Shown one piece after another: positions 15,083 through 22,435 of a stretch of DNA of 25,909 bases (position 1 is the stretch's first letter; each line of letters opens with the position of its first letter). The notes beneath the pieces are model-generated. The model was given only the letters and a program-made list of their open reading frames with translations, was not told the DNA's origin and searched no databases. The DNA is taken from contig JASLGG010000045.1 in the NCBI GenBank assembly GCA_030150265.1, positions 1 through 25,909 of the forward strand. The letters are read 5' to 3'. Made by a program: the position numbers and the translations under genes. The DNA is from Protaetiibacter sp. (lineage in GTDB: Bacteria; Actinomycetota; Actinomycetes; Actinomycetales; Microbacteriaceae).

Positions 15083-15487
15083 TCAGCCCTCGCGCGCCTG
15101 GGCCTTGATCGCGTCGACGGCGGCCCGGAACCCGCCGCTCGTGAGCGAGGAGCCGGCCACCCGCGACACGTCGAGCGAGTCGATGTCCTTGCCGACCACG
15201 ACATCCGCGATGCCGCTCGCGAACTTCTCCTGGAAGCCCTTCGCCTGCGGGTCGTCGGCCTCGGGGGTCACGGTGACGGCGGTCACCACGTCGCCCTGGA
15301 GCGTCAGGTCGACCTTCACCGACTGCTGCCCGGCGGGCGAGATGTAGCTGCCCTCCGCGGTGTAGTCGCCGTCGCGGTAGGAGGCGGAGGTGTCGGCGCT
15401 CGCGCCTGGCGCGCATCCGGCCAGGGCGAGCAGGCCGAGGCCGGCTCCGGCGGCTCCCAGCAGGGCGGAGGGGCGGGGTGTCGTCAT
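15083..15487 (-). CDS. FMN-binding-domain lipoprotein
   Basis: This 134-residue exported lipoprotein has a signal peptide with lipobox ALAGC (Cys25) and a single FMN-binding domain (about 40-132; YRDGDYTAEGSYISPAGQQ and KVDLTLQGDVVTAVTV are typical). The flavin-attachment motif, usually SGATxTS, reads AGSSLTS (111-117), so Ser114 stands where the modified Thr normally is. ApbE enzymes can use Ser, and I recall this variant in actinobacterial relatives, but it is worth testing. The start at 15487 is the only Met placed correctly before the signal peptide. It is the first gene of the operon with apbE and the RnfD-FNR fusion, and it diverges from the ROK repressor 119 bp away. Probable role: extracytosolic one-electron carrier. 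Confidence 0.87.
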   Translation of the reverse strand: MTTPRPSALLGAAGAGLGLLALAGCAPGASADTSASYRDGDYTAEGSYISPAGQQSVKVDLTLQGDVVTAVTVTPEADDPQAKGFQEKFASGIADVVVGKDIDSLDVSRVAGSSLTSGGFRAAVDAIKAQAREG

Positions 15488-15555
15488 GGGCTCAGGATGG
15501 CAGCGGATGCTTGGTCGGCGCTGGCAATTCAGGGGCGCGACCCCGAAGGTCACGA

Positions 15556-15606
15556 GTTTGTAAACCCGTCTTGCAAAAGTTTTGTTCGTACGCTTTACTA
15601 ACAAAC
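15556..15606. promoter_or_regulatory. Leaderless promoter of the ROK gene with operator-like inverted repeats
   Basis: TTGCAA (15571-15576) and TTTACT (15594-15599), 17 bp apart, place the transcription start on the A of the ATG at 15607, so the message is probably leaderless. The promoter is bracketed by the palindrome GTTTGTAAAC (15556-15565) and by ACTAACAAAC (15597-15606). GTTTGT and ACAAAC form an inverted pair. AACAAAC/GTTTGTT half-sites resemble operators of XylR-type ROK repressors, which suggests autoregulation. Confidence 0.55.
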
Positions 15607-16755
15607 ATGCCCGCACCCGACGCGCAGCGCAGCGCTCGCAGGACCCTTCGCCCCTCGGCGAAGGTGCTGCCGGAGCACGCGCGCAGCCACAACCGCTCGC
15701 TGGTGCTGCAGAACCTCTACCGTGGCGGTCTCCAGAGCCGCGCGGGCCTCGCCCGCGAGACCGGGCTCACCCGCGTCACCATCTCCGACCTCGTCGCCGA
15801 GCTCATCGGCGACGGCCTCGTCGTCGAGACCGGCCAGCGCGACGAGGGCCGCCCCGGCAAGCCCGCCGTGCTCCTCGACATCAACCGCGAGGGCCACCGC
15901 ATCATCGGCATCGACCTCTCCGACACCGGCGTGTTCCGCGGCGCATTGCTCGACCTCGACGGCGGCATCGTCACGCGCATGGAGGTCGAGACCGAAGGCG
16001 CCGAGGGCGCGGAGGGCGTCGCCATCGCGACCCGCCTCGTGCTCGACCTCGTCTCCGCCGCCGACCGCCCGATCCTCGGCATCGGCATCGGCTCGCCCGG
16101 CGTCGTCGACCTCGCCGGCACCGTGCTCTCCGCCCCCAACCTCGGCTGGGCCGAGGTGCCGCTGCAGGAGACCCTCGAGGCCGCCACCGGCCTCCCCGTG
16201 CTCGTCGCCAACGACGCCAACGCCGCCGCGCTCGCCGAGCACAGCTTCGGCCACGCCTACGGCGACTTCATGCTCATCCGCGTGGGTCGCGGTGTGGGCG
16301 CCGGGCTCGTCCTCGGCGGCTCGCTCGTGCACGGCAGCCGGTTCGCCGCGGGCGAGCTCGGCCACGTCGTCGTCGGCACCGACGGGGGCGCGCTGTGCGT
16401 GTGCGGCAAGCACGGCTGCCTCGAGACCTGGCTCTCCGTGCCCCGCCTCCGCGCCGGCCTCGCCGACGCCCCGGATGCCGCATCCCGCGAGGCCGTGCTC
16501 CGCACGGCCGGCGAGCGCCTCGGCATCGCCCTCGCGCCGGTCGTCGGCGCCCTCAATCTCGACGAGGTCGTCATCGGCGGCCCCGTCGAACTCCTCGATG
16601 GCCCTCTCACCCAGGCGGCCATCGAGACCTTCCGCGCCCGCACGATGGCCGAGTTCCACGGCGATCTGACGGTGCGGATGTCCGACCTCGGTCAGGACAT
16701 CGTCATGCGCGGTGCTGCCGCCATGGTCCTGTCGGGGAGGCTCGGGGTCTCCTGA
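15607..16755 (+). CDS. ROK-family transcriptional repressor (NagC/XylR type)
   Basis: This 382-residue regulator combines an N-terminal winged helix (about 20-75: SLVLQNLYRGGLQSRAGLAR, LTRVTISDLVAELI) with a ROK sugar-sensing domain. The latter shows IGIGSPGVVD, NDANAAALAEH, GELGHVVVG and the zinc site CVCGKHGCLE. Regulators of this group bind free or phosphorylated sugars and release DNA. The 5' ATP-binding DxGGT motif of true kinases is replaced by GIDLSDTGVFRG, which supports a regulatory role. The start at 15607 fits the leaderless promoter. It stands immediately upstream of an amino-sugar importer and degradation operon on the same strand and is its likely local repressor, possibly sensing GlcNAc or GlcN derivatives. 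Confidence 0.9.
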   Translation: MPAPDAQRSARRTLRPSAKVLPEHARSHNRSLVLQNLYRGGLQSRAGLARETGLTRVTISDLVAELIGDGLVVETGQRDEGRPGKPAVLLDINREGHRIIGIDLSDTGVFRGALLDLDGGIVTRMEVETEGAEGAEGVAIATRLVLDLVSAADRPILGIGIGSPGVVDLAGTVLSAPNLGWAEVPLQETLEAATGLPVLVANDANAAALAEHSFGHAYGDFMLIRVGRGVGAGLVLGGSLVHGSRFAAGELGHVVVGTDGGALCVCGKHGCLETWLSVPRLRAGLADAPDAASREAVLRTAGERLGIALAPVVGALNLDEVVIGGPVELLDGPLTQAAIETFRARTMAEFHGDLTVRMSDLGQDIVMRGAAAMVLSGRLGVS

Positions 16756-16823
16756 CGCCGAATCCCTGCACCAGCGGTGCCGTCGCCCGGCGTCATCGCA
16801 ATTCAAAGAAGAAGGAAGCACGA

Positions 16824-18125
16824 ATGAAGCGAAAGATCGGAGCGATCGCCGCCGCGACCGCTGCGCTCGTCGTCCTCGCGGGCTGCAACTCCACTCCGGA
16901 GGCGCCCAGCACGGATGACGCCAAGGGCCAGAACATCACCTTCTGGGTGATGGGCGGTGACACCCCGGAGGCCCTGCGCGACTACCTGAAGACCGAGTAC
17001 AACAAGGCCACCGGGGGTACCCTCACCATCGAGGAGCAGGGCTGGGGTGACGCTCTCGCGAAGCTCACCACCGCACTGCCTGACGCCGAGAATACTCCCG
17101 ACGTCACGGAGATCGGGAACACCTGGTCGCCGACCTTCACCAACGTGGGCGCCTTCAGCGACATCTCCGACCTGTACGGCGAGCTCGGCGGCGACAAGCT
17201 GCTGAAGTCGTTCGTCGAGGTCGGCAAGGTCGATGGCAAGAACTACGCGCTGCCGTACTACTTCGGCTCGCGCTACGTGTTCTACCGCAAGGACGTCTAC
17301 GCGGCGGCCGGTGTCGAGGTCCCCAAGACCCTCTCGGAGCTCAGCGACATCGCGGCGAAGATGCACACCTCCAGCCAGTCGGGCTTCTACCTCGGTGGCG
17401 AGGACTGGCGCAACGGCATCTCGTGGATCTTCGCCAACGGCGGAGAGCTCGCCAAGAAGGACGGCGACAAGTGGGTCTCGACCCTCTCCGACGCCAACTC
17501 CATCAAGGGCCTCGAGCAGCTGCAGGCGCTCTACACCTCGGCGTCGAACGCCCCGGTGACCGAGGCCGACAGCACCCCGTGGGTGAACATCAACACCCAG
17601 CCGAACGCCGCAGGCCCCGAGGCCGCCACGATCATCGCCCCCGGTTGGGCGCACTGGTCGATCGGCGACCTGGCTCCGGACCCCAAGGACAGCACCAAGA
17701 CGGTCGCCACCTGGAACGACGCCACCTTCGGCGTGTACGTCCTGCCGGGTGTCGACGGCGGTGTCGCCCCGGTGTTCGCCGGTGGTTCCAACATCGCGAT
17801 CTCGGCGGCCTCGAAGCACCAGGCCGGCGCCCGCGAGCTGATGAAGATCATCTTCAGCAAGGACTACCAGGAGATGCTGGGCCAGAACGGCCTGGGACCC
17901 GCCAACTCGGACTACGTCTCCTCGCTCGGTGACGACCAGTTCGCGAAGGCCCTCATCGAGTCCGCTCAGGGCTCGAAGCTGACCCCCGCCGCTGTCGGCT
18001 GGGCGGCTGTCGAGGGCTCGGGCCTGCTGGAGGAGTTCTTCGGCAAGGTGAACGCGGGCGGCGACATCAAGGCGCTCGCGGCCGAGTACGACCAGAAGAT
18101 CGACGAGCTGCTCAACAAGGCCTGA
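16824..18125 (+). CDS. Sugar ABC transporter substrate-binding lipoprotein (probable amino-sugar oligomer binder)
   Basis: This is a 433-residue family 1 extracellular solute-binding protein. The signal peptide ends in VLAGC (Cys at about 21), so it is membrane-anchored outside. The mature protein has NITFWVMGGDTPEALRDYLK-type beginnings, TPDVTEIGNTW near residue 93, YALPYYFGSRYVFYRKD, and a Trp/Asn-rich middle typical of oligosaccharide binders such as DasA or NgcE. GAAGAAGGAAG precedes the ATG at 16824. The downstream GH3 N-acetylglucosaminidase and NagB point to N-acetylglucosamine- or glucosamine-containing oligomers as ligand (inference). A 15-bp hairpin separates it from the permeases. 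Codon use is slightly less extreme (more GGT and GTC/GAC mixing) than its neighbours, perhaps reflecting high expression. Confidence 0.9.
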   Translation: MKRKIGAIAAATAALVVLAGCNSTPEAPSTDDAKGQNITFWVMGGDTPEALRDYLKTEYNKATGGTLTIEEQGWGDALAKLTTALPDAENTPDVTEIGNTWSPTFTNVGAFSDISDLYGELGGDKLLKSFVEVGKVDGKNYALPYYFGSRYVFYRKDVYAAAGVEVPKTLSELSDIAAKMHTSSQSGFYLGGEDWRNGISWIFANGGELAKKDGDKWVSTLSDANSIKGLEQLQALYTSASNAPVTEADSTPWVNINTQPNAAGPEAATIIAPGWAHWSIGDLAPDPKDSTKTVATWNDATFGVYVLPGVDGGVAPVFAGGSNIAISAASKHQAGARELMKIIFSKDYQEMLGQNGLGPANSDYVSSLGDDQFAKALIESAQGSKLTPAAVGWAAVEGSGLLEEFFGKVNAGGDIKALAAEYDQKIDELLNKA

Positions 18126-18134
18126 CGATCCGAC

Positions 18135-18172
18135 GCCGGTCGGGCAGCGCGCGCTGCCGCTGCCCGACCGGC
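18135..18172 (+). terminator. Perfect 15-bp GC hairpin after the sugar-binding-protein gene
   Basis: GCCGGTCGGGCAGCG (18135-18149) and its exact complement (18158-18172) flank an 8-nt loop, 9 bp after the stop codon. No T-run follows. The remaining 126 bp to the permease start is C-rich and shows only a good ribosome-binding site (AAAGGAGGA). It is probably an attenuator or 3'-end stabiliser giving more binding protein than permease. Confidence 0.75.
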
Positions 18173-18298
18173 ACCATCTCCGGCCCGTTCCACGACGGCA
18201 CGGCCCCGGACCCGCAGCGCCCCTCAGACCTCCCCGCCGGTTCCCCGCCCGGCCCCTCTCTCCACCCACACCCCGAAGCCTCGAAAGGAGGATCCCGT

Positions 18299-19225
18299 AT
18301 GTCCGCGCACACTTCCGGCCCCCGCATCCAACCCCGGCGCACCACGGGCGTCCCCTACCTGCTGATCGTGCCCGCCGTCGTCGCCCTCCTGGCGGGACTC
18401 GGCTACCCCCTCATCTGGCAGTTCGTCACCGCGTTCCAGAAGTACGGCCTCTCCCAGCAGTTCGGCAAGCCCGCCGAGTGGGTCGGCTTCGACAACTTCG
18501 CCGGCCTCATCTGGAACGGCGAGTTCTGGGCCGTGCTCGTGCGCTCGCTCGTGTTCTGCATCGTGACCGCCGCGGTCACGGTCGCGATCGGCGTGCTCAT
18601 CGCCGTGCTCATGAACTCGGTCGGGCGCGTGGCGCGCCTCGTGCTGCAGGTCGCGATGCTGCTCGCCTGGGCGATGCCCGTCGCGGCCGCCACCACCGTC
18701 TTCATCTGGCTGTTCGACCGCCGCCGCGGCGTCGTGAACTTCCTGCTCGACCTCATCCCCGGGGTCGACATGAACCGCTACGACTGGCTCGGGCACCCCG
18801 AGACGTTCTTCCTGGTCGCGAGCGTGCTCATCATCTGGATGTCGGTGCCCTTCGTCTCCTTCGCGGTCTACGCGGGCCTCACCCAGGTGTCGGACGAGGT
18901 CATGGAGGCCGCCGGCATCGACGGCGCCAACGCCTGGCAGCGCTTCTGGCGCATCATCATCCCGATGGTCCGCCCCGTGCTCTCCATCGTGCTGCTGCTG
19001 CAGCTCATCTGGGACCTGCGGGTGTTCGCGCAGATCACCCTGCTCAAGGACGCCGGATCGCGGTCGGGCGACTTCGACCTGCTCGGCACCTACATCTACA
19101 AGCTCGGCGTCAGCTCCAACGACTTCGGTGTCGCGAGCGCGGTGTCGATCGTCGTGCTCATCATCACCCTCGCCATCAGCTGGGTGTACGTGCGCGACCT
19201 GATCAAGGAGGACGAGTCGCTGTGA
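18299..19225 (+). CDS. Sugar ABC transporter permease, MalF-like
   Basis: This is a 308-residue inner-membrane permease with six predicted helices (first around VPYLLIVPAVVALLAGLGYP). The EAA loop contacting the ATPase is DEVMEAAGIDGANAWQRFWR (about residue 198-217), followed by IIIPMVRPVLSIVLLL. The long periplasmic segment between helices 1 and 2 (KYGLSQQFGKPAEWVGFDNF) is typical of the MalF/UgpA group. AAAGGAGGA stands 6 bp upstream of the ATG. It overlaps the next permease by GTGA. No ATPase gene is in this operon, so the complex presumably borrows a shared MsiK-type ATPase encoded elsewhere. Confidence 0.93.
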   Translation: MSAHTSGPRIQPRRTTGVPYLLIVPAVVALLAGLGYPLIWQFVTAFQKYGLSQQFGKPAEWVGFDNFAGLIWNGEFWAVLVRSLVFCIVTAAVTVAIGVLIAVLMNSVGRVARLVLQVAMLLAWAMPVAAATTVFIWLFDRRRGVVNFLLDLIPGVDMNRYDWLGHPETFFLVASVLIIWMSVPFVSFAVYAGLTQVSDEVMEAAGIDGANAWQRFWRIIIPMVRPVLSIVLLLQLIWDLRVFAQITLLKDAGSRSGDFDLLGTYIYKLGVSSNDFGVASAVSIVVLIITLAISWVYVRDLIKEDESL

Positions 19226-20067
19226 AGATCAAGACAGGGCGCACCGTCCTCACGGTGGTCGCCGTCGTCCTCGCCGTCATCTGGGTCTTCCCGGTCTACT
19301 GGATGGTCAACTCGGCCTTCATCTCGACCGCGGTGCTCCAGCAGTTCACGCCCCACTTCTTCCCGGGTGCGAACTTCACCGTCTCGAACTTCACCGCCGC
19401 GATCGAGAGCGGGGGCGGCCGCTTCTTCGGCGCGCTCGGCATGAGCCTCGCGATCACCCTCATCGTCGTGGTGGTCTGCCTGCTCTTCGCGTTCCTCGGC
19501 GCCGTGGCGATCAGCCGCTTCAAGTTCCGCGGGCGCAAGTCGTTCGTGCTCGCGCTGCTGCTCATCCAGATGCTGCCGGCGGAGGGACTCTTCATCGCCC
19601 AGTACAAGATGATGTCCTCGCTCGGCCTGCTCAACACCGTGATCGGCGTGAGCGTCATCTACATCGCCTCGGTCGTGCCGATCACGGTGTGGATGCTGCG
19701 CGGCTTCGTCGCGGGCGTGCCGGCCGAGCTCGAGGAGGCCGCCATGGTCGACGGCCTGAGCCGCTTCCAGGCCTTCATGCGCATCACCTTCCCCCTGCTG
19801 GCCCCCGGCCTCGTGGCATCCGGCGTCTACGCCTTCCTCCAGGCGTGGAACGAGATCACCGTCGCGGTCGTGCTGCTGCCCGAGCAGGCGTCGCAGACCC
19901 TGCCGCTGTGGCTGCGCAGCTTCGTGATGGCGTCGGCCACCCGCGAGACCGACTGGGGCCAGGTGATGGCGGCGTCGACGATCGTCGCGATCCCCGTCAT
20001 CGTCTTCTTCCTCATCGTCCAGGGCCGCATGACGAGCGGCATCGTGGGGGGTGCGGTCAAGGGATGA
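19222..20067 (+). CDS. Sugar ABC transporter permease, MalG-like
   Basis: This is a 281-residue permease with six predicted helices, partner of the MalF-like subunit. Visible landmarks are VIWVFPVYWMVNSAF in helix 1, FLGAVAISRFKFRG, the EAA loop AELEEAAMVDGLSRFQAFMR (about 168-187), and the C-terminal YAFLQAWNEITVAVVLL segment of the MalG group. The GTG start at 19222 overlaps the preceding stop (GTGA), and the stop overlaps the glycosidase start (ATGA), so importer and enzyme are translationally coupled. The length is typical (about 275-285). No anomaly is seen. Confidence 0.93.
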   Translation: MKIKTGRTVLTVVAVVLAVIWVFPVYWMVNSAFISTAVLQQFTPHFFPGANFTVSNFTAAIESGGGRFFGALGMSLAITLIVVVVCLLFAFLGAVAISRFKFRGRKSFVLALLLIQMLPAEGLFIAQYKMMSSLGLLNTVIGVSVIYIASVVPITVWMLRGFVAGVPAELEEAAMVDGLSRFQAFMRITFPLLAPGLVASGVYAFLQAWNEITVAVVLLPEQASQTLPLWLRSFVMASATRETDWGQVMAASTIVAIPVIVFFLIVQGRMTSGIVGGAVKG

Positions 20068-21512
20068 CGTCGACCGGCTCGATCGGCGCGGGCGCCGCGC
20101 CCTCCGCCACGGTGCTCCTCCCCGGCTTCGTCGGAACGGAGCTCCCGGAGTGGCTGGCGGCACGGCTGCGCGCCGGCCTCGGCGGGGTGTGCCTGTTCGC
20201 GGAGAACATCGTCTCCCGCGAGCAGCTCCGCGCCCTCACCGCGGCGATCTACGCGGCGAACCCGCTCGCGCTCATCGCGATCGACGAGGAGGGCGGCGAC
20301 GTGTCGCGGCTCTATGCGGCCACCGGATCGCCGTTCCCCGGCAACGCGGTGCTCGGCCGGCTCGACGACCTCGAGCTGACCGCCGCCGTCGGCGCCGCGG
20401 TCGCGGCCGAGCTGCGCGCGGTGGGCGTGAACCTCAACTTCGCCCCCGACGCCGACATCAACTCCAACCCCGACAACCCGGTCATCGGGGTGCGCAGCTT
20501 CGGCACGGACGCCGCGCTCGTCGCCCGGCACACGGCCGCCTGGGTCGCCGCCCACGAGGCCGGCGGCGTGGCGGTCAGCGCCAAGCACTTCCCGGGCCAC
20601 GGCGACACCGCCGCGGACTCGCATCACGCACTGCCCGTCGTGGATCTTCCGCTCGAGACGCTGCGCGAGCGCGAGCTCGCGCCGTTCCGGGCGGCGGTCG
20701 CCGCGGGCGCGCGCACCATCATGTCGAGCCACATCCTGCTGCCGCAGCTGGACCCGATCGCCCCCGCGACCTTCTCGTCGCGCATCCTGGGCGACCTGCT
20801 GCGGGGGAGCGTGGAGGACGGGGGGCTCGGCTACGCCGGGGTCATCGTGTCCGATGCGCTCGACATGGCGGGGGCGTCGGCCGAGACGGGGATCCCGGTC
20901 GCCGCGGTGCGCGCGCTCGCGGGCGGATGCGACCTGCTGTGCATCGGCACCCGCAACACGGATGCGCAGCTGGCCGAGATCGAGGCGGCCATCGACGCGG
21001 CGGTGGCCGACGGCACGCTGCCGGCCGAGCGCCTCGCCGACGCGGCGACCCGCGTGCGCACCCTGGCATCCGGGCTCGCGACCGGCGTGATCGACGACCC
21101 CGAGACCTTCGCGGCCGAGCCCGAGCTGCTGCAGGCCGCGTTCGAGATCGCGGACGGCGTCGTGCTGCCTGCCGAGTCGCGCCTGCTGAGCCTCGAGACG
21201 GCCGCCAACATGGCGGTCGGCCCGGATGTGCCGTGGGGCCTCGCGAGCGTCGGCCTCGTGCCCGAGCCGCTCCGCGCGGGCGACGCGCTGCCGGCCTCCG
21301 CGGTGCCCTACCTGATCGTCGGCAAGGACAACCACCGCCACGAGTGGACGCGCGCGCTCATCGACAGCGCCCGCGCCGCACAGCCGGGCACCGTGGTGAT
21401 CGACATGGGCTGGCCCTCGCCCGACCGGCGCTACGCCGACATCGCGACCTTCGGCGCCTCGCGCAGCGTCTCGGCGGCGCTCCGCGAGCTGCTGAGCAGG
21501 GGCGTGCGATGA
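20064..21512 (+). CDS. Cytoplasmic GH3 beta-N-acetylglucosaminidase (NagZ-type)
   Basis: This 482-residue glycoside hydrolase family 3 enzyme cleaves terminal beta-linked N-acetylglucosamine. The NagZ-type catalytic loop is present: Lys174-His175 with FPGHGDTAADSHHALP, giving the Asp185/His187 acid-base dyad, and the nucleophile Asp264 in IVSDALDM. The substrate loop reads NPVIGVRSFGTD. NagZ proteins are usually about 340 residues; this one has an extra C-terminal domain of about 130 residues. There is no signal peptide, so it acts on imported oligomers. Some actinobacterial GH3 enzymes with this His/Asp dyad are phosphorylases that release sugar 1-phosphates, and that possibility cannot be excluded here. 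It overlaps the permease and kinase genes by 4 bp each. Confidence 0.9.
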   Translation: MTSTGSIGAGAAPSATVLLPGFVGTELPEWLAARLRAGLGGVCLFAENIVSREQLRALTAAIYAANPLALIAIDEEGGDVSRLYAATGSPFPGNAVLGRLDDLELTAAVGAAVAAELRAVGVNLNFAPDADINSNPDNPVIGVRSFGTDAALVARHTAAWVAAHEAGGVAVSAKHFPGHGDTAADSHHALPVVDLPLETLRERELAPFRAAVAAGARTIMSSHILLPQLDPIAPATFSSRILGDLLRGSVEDGGLGYAGVIVSDALDMAGASAETGIPVAAVRALAGGCDLLCIGTRNTDAQLAEIEAAIDAAVADGTLPAERLADAATRVRTLASGLATGVIDDPETFAAEPELLQAAFEIADGVVLPAESRLLSLETAANMAVGPDVPWGLASVGLVPEPLRAGDALPASAVPYLIVGKDNHRHEWTRALIDSARAAQPGTVVIDMGWPSPDRRYADIATFGASRSVSAALRELLSRGVR

Positions 21513-22435
21513 GGGTCGGTCTCGACATCGGCGGCACCAAGACGGATGCCGTCGCGATCGGCGAGGACGGGCACGTCGCGCACACCCTGCGGCTGCCCAC
21601 CGGGTTCGGTGCGGAGGTCGTGCTGCACACCGCCGTCGCCGCCGTGCATCAGCTCGCCGCGGCGACGGGCACCGCGGTCGCCGACTTCAGCTCCATCGGC
21701 ATCGGCATCCCCGGCGCGGTCGACTCCGAGTCGGGACGCGTCAGCCACGCCGTGAACCTCGGGCTCGCCGACCTCGAGCTCGGCGCGCTGCTGCACGAGC
21801 GGCTCGGCCGCCCGGTGCGCGTCGACAACGACGTGAACGCCGCAGCGCTCGGCGCCTTCCACCTGCAGGGGCTCGGCTCCGGCCAGTCGATGGCGTACCT
21901 CAACGTCGGAACCGGCCTCGCCGCGGGCCTCGTGCTCGACGGGCGCCTGTGGAGCGGCGTGAGCGGCGTCGCGGGCGAGATCGGCCACATCCCGGTCGAC
22001 CCGCAGGGCCCGGTGTGCCCGTGCGGCCAGCGCGGCTGCCTCGAGCTCTACGCCTCCGGATCCGCGGTCGCGCGGCAGTGGCCGAGCGACGACCCGCTCC
22101 CGGTGCGGGCGCTCTTCGCCGCGGCGGCATCCGGCGACGCCACGGCCGCTGCCGTGCGCGACCGGCTGCTGCTCGGCGTCGCGGAGGCGGCGCGTATCCT
22201 GGTGCTCGCGGTCGACGTCGACGACGTCGTGATCGGCGGCGGCATCAGTCGCATCGGCGACGAGCTGATCGAGGGAGTGCGCGGGGTCATCGCGCGCTGG
22301 GAGGCCGACTCGGCCTTCGTCGCCTCGCTCGGCCTCGCCACGCGGCTGCGGCTGCTGCCGGCCGACTTCCCGGCGGCCGCGGTCGGAGCCGCCTTCGTGG
22401 GCGACCCGGAGGCGAACTCACTGGAGGTGGTCTGA
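21509..22435 (+). CDS. ROK-family sugar kinase (N-acetylglucosamine/glucosamine kinase candidate)
   Basis: This is a 308-residue ATP-dependent hexose kinase. It has the phosphate-binding DIGGTKTDA (6-14), GIGIPGAVD, the catalytic Asp region VDNDVNAAALG, the GTGLAAGLV loop, GEIGHIP and the zinc motif CPCGQRGCLE. There is no DNA-binding domain, in contrast to the ROK repressor upstream. Placement between the GH3 enzyme and NagB indicates that the hexosamine released in the cytoplasm is phosphorylated at C6. Because no NagA deacetylase is encoded here, the substrate may be glucosamine itself, or NagA may be elsewhere. It overlaps GH3 by ATGA, and its TGA shares one base with the nagB ATG. Confidence 0.9.
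   Translation: MRVGLDIGGTKTDAVAIGEDGHVAHTLRLPTGFGAEVVLHTAVAAVHQLAAATGTAVADFSSIGIGIPGAVDSESGRVSHAVNLGLADLELGALLHERLGRPVRVDNDVNAAALGAFHLQGLGSGQSMAYLNVGTGLAAGLVLDGRLWSGVSGVAGEIGHIPVDPQGPVCPCGQRGCLELYASGSAVARQWPSDDPLPVRALFAAAASGDATAAAVRDRLLLGVAEAARILVLAVDVDDVVIGGGISRIGDELIEGVRGVIARWEADSAFVASLGLATRLRLLPADFPAAAVGAAFVGDPEANSLEVV

Noticed and set aside
15490..18300. DasR operator (ACTGGTCTAGACCAGT type) controlling the amino-sugar genes
   Set aside because: I looked through the intergenic regions of the operon and saw no TGGTC-N2-GACCA-type palindrome.
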